64,000 nucleotides of DNA from Bacteroidales bacterium (GTDB lineage Bacteria > Bacteroidota > Bacteroidia > Bacteroidales > UBA932). Below are positions 63,109 through 64,000 of this stretch, piece after piece. Each line of letters starts with the position of its first letter. Position 1 is the first letter of the stretch. Where the stretch lies: the NCBI GenBank assembly GCA_024398095.1, contig JAKSJK010000003.1, positions 1 through 64,000 of the forward strand. Reading direction: 5' to 3'. The notes under the pieces were generated by a model. It did not search any database and was not told where the DNA came from. It saw only the letters and a program-made list of their open reading frames with translations. A program made the position numbers and the translations under genes.

Positions 63109-64000
63109 ATGAAATACAGATCAATACTTTTTGCACTTGCTGCAGCTCTCATCCTTCCTTTCCAGGCATGCTCCCTCGAGGAGGATACCTCGGCAATCTC
63201 AACTCCTGGCAACTTCTTCCGCAAGTACGCGGAGTGCGAGTCGGTTGTGAACAGCTGCTATATTCCGATCAAGTCAATCTACACCTACACTTACTTCCTG
63301 GCTGTGGAGACTGTCTCTGACGTGATGTCCTGCGCATCAGGTACCCTTGATGCATGCCTCGACATCTCTCCTGCAGTGCCACGTTTCGGCCAGACCATGT
63401 GGACACAGGGCTATCTCGGCGTGCAGCGTTGCAACTATGCAATCTACGGCATCGAGAAGTGCGAGGCTCTCAGTGACGAGCAGCGCATCAGCCTCCTCAC
63501 CGAGGCCAAGACCCTCCGCGCCCTCTATTACTGGCACCTCACCTGCTTCTTCGGCAATGTGCCTTTCTACTTTGACTATGTAAAGGATCAGGAGACCCTT
63601 CTCCGTCTTGCCAAGCTCCCTCGAATGAGCGCTGACGAGACCCGCGAAAAGGTAATCGCCGACCTCATGGAGGTGCTCCCTTACGCAGACCAGACCCGTA
63701 CCAGCGACAACCCTGGCCAGCGCCTCGGCGCAGCCTGCGGCTGGATGCTCGTAGCCAAGATGCAGATGTGGAACAAGGAGTGGGAAGCCGCTGCCGAGAC
63801 CATCAGCCACATCGAGGACATCTACGGAGACCTCTCTCAGTATGATTACGCTGAGAATGCGATGTTCCGTAACAAGAACACGCCGGAGTCCATCTTCGAG
63901 GTACAGCACACCTACACCCAGGGAGGTCTTACCTACACCTCCAACGTGGCTTGCGTTTGCACCCCGACCCGTAAGACTTCCAACGGTGTGACCACCTTCG
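63109..64000 (+). CDS. SusD/RagB family lipoprotein, cut by window end
   Basis: Open from the ATG at 63109 to the end of the window (297 codons) with no stop. It starts MKYRSILFALAAALILPFQA with Cys21 as lipobox, then LEEDTSAISTPGNFFRKYAE, RCNYAIYGIEKC, LLTEAKTLRALYYWHLTCFF and GNVPFYFDYV, the usual SusD pattern. AGGAGG at 63095-63100 lies 8 bases before the ATG, a strong Shine-Dalgarno rarely seen in this phylum. It is the expected partner of the upstream SusC. Confidence 0.92.
   Translation, partial: MKYRSILFALAAALILPFQACSLEEDTSAISTPGNFFRKYAECESVVNSCYIPIKSIYTYTYFLAVETVSDVMSCASGTLDACLDISPAVPRFGQTMWTQGYLGVQRCNYAIYGIEKCEALSDEQRISLLTEAKTLRALYYWHLTCFFGNVPFYFDYVKDQETLLRLAKLPRMSADETREKVIADLMEVLPYADQTRTSDNPGQRLGAACGWMLVAKMQMWNKEWEAAAETISHIEDIYGDLSQYDYAENAMFRNKNTPESIFEVQHTYTQGGLTYTSNVACVCTPTRKTSNGVTTF

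Overview
The window looks like the chromosome of a member of the Bacteroidota, most probably order Bacteroidales. The evidence is a set of lineage-typical genes (two SusC/SusD pairs, an ECF sigma/FecR pair feeding an STN-type SusC, DUF4270, DUF4294, DUF3098, and a short glycogen-synthase-like protein) and promoters of the Bacteroidetes type (TTG, about 18-22 bases, then TAnnTTTG). Most genes lack a Shine-Dalgarno sequence. The genus cannot be fixed from this sequence. I see no tRNA, rRNA, CRISPR array, insertion sequence or phage gene.

Layout. (1) 1-7.2 kb holds housekeeping genes: a membrane acyltransferase-like protein on the minus strand, then dacA (c-di-AMP synthase), mutS2, a YraN nuclease-like gene, a GDP-mannose pyrophosphorylase and an exported phosphatase. 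(2) 7.2-11.2 kb is the first half of the S10 ribosomal protein cluster (rplC, rplD, rplW, rplB, rpsS, rplV, rpsC), with its own promoter and a strong terminator after rpsC. rpsJ is not in front of rplC. (3) 11.2-21.3 kb is a block of non-ribosomal genes sitting between rpsC and rplP: a thioredoxin-fold lipoprotein without its CXXC, uvrC, pnuC, acpP, DUF4270, a truncated glycogen-synthase-like gene, ftsX, DUF3098, uppP, lpxH and DUF4294. (4) 21.4-32.2 kb resumes with rplP and runs through the spc and alpha clusters to rplQ, with secY, map, infA and rpoA, and ends at a terminator. So the usually continuous S10-spc-alpha superoperon is cut in two by about 10 kb, and the second half has its own promoter and structured leader.

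(5) 32.2-64 kb is an accessory carbohydrate-use region. A Tat-exported metallophosphoesterase, a GH43-type and a GH27-type glycosidase lead to an ECF sigma/FecR/SusC(STN)/SusD module. This continues without a visible break through three large lipoproteins that share a GLUG-like beta-helix module (one carries a phosphodiester glycosidase domain, one an SGNH/DUF4886 domain), a second DUF4886 protein and a glycerophosphodiester phosphodiesterase, and stops at a terminator at 53.44 kb. Facing it are nagB and a NagB-like/PIG-L deacetylase fusion. A second promoter at 56.2 kb drives an endonuclease/exonuclease/phosphatase-fold lipoprotein, an unknown lipoprotein, a second SusC without STN, and a SusD cut by the window end.

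The most interesting idea is that this locus attacks a glycan held together by phosphodiester bonds and carrying N-acetylated amino sugar, for example teichoic-acid-like, phosphoglycan or GPI-like material. Phosphodiester glycosidase, glycerophosphodiesterase, EEP-fold phosphodiesterase, SGNH esterase, PIG-L deacetylase and glucosamine-6-phosphate deaminase occur together there. This is inference from domain content, and the substrate is unknown.
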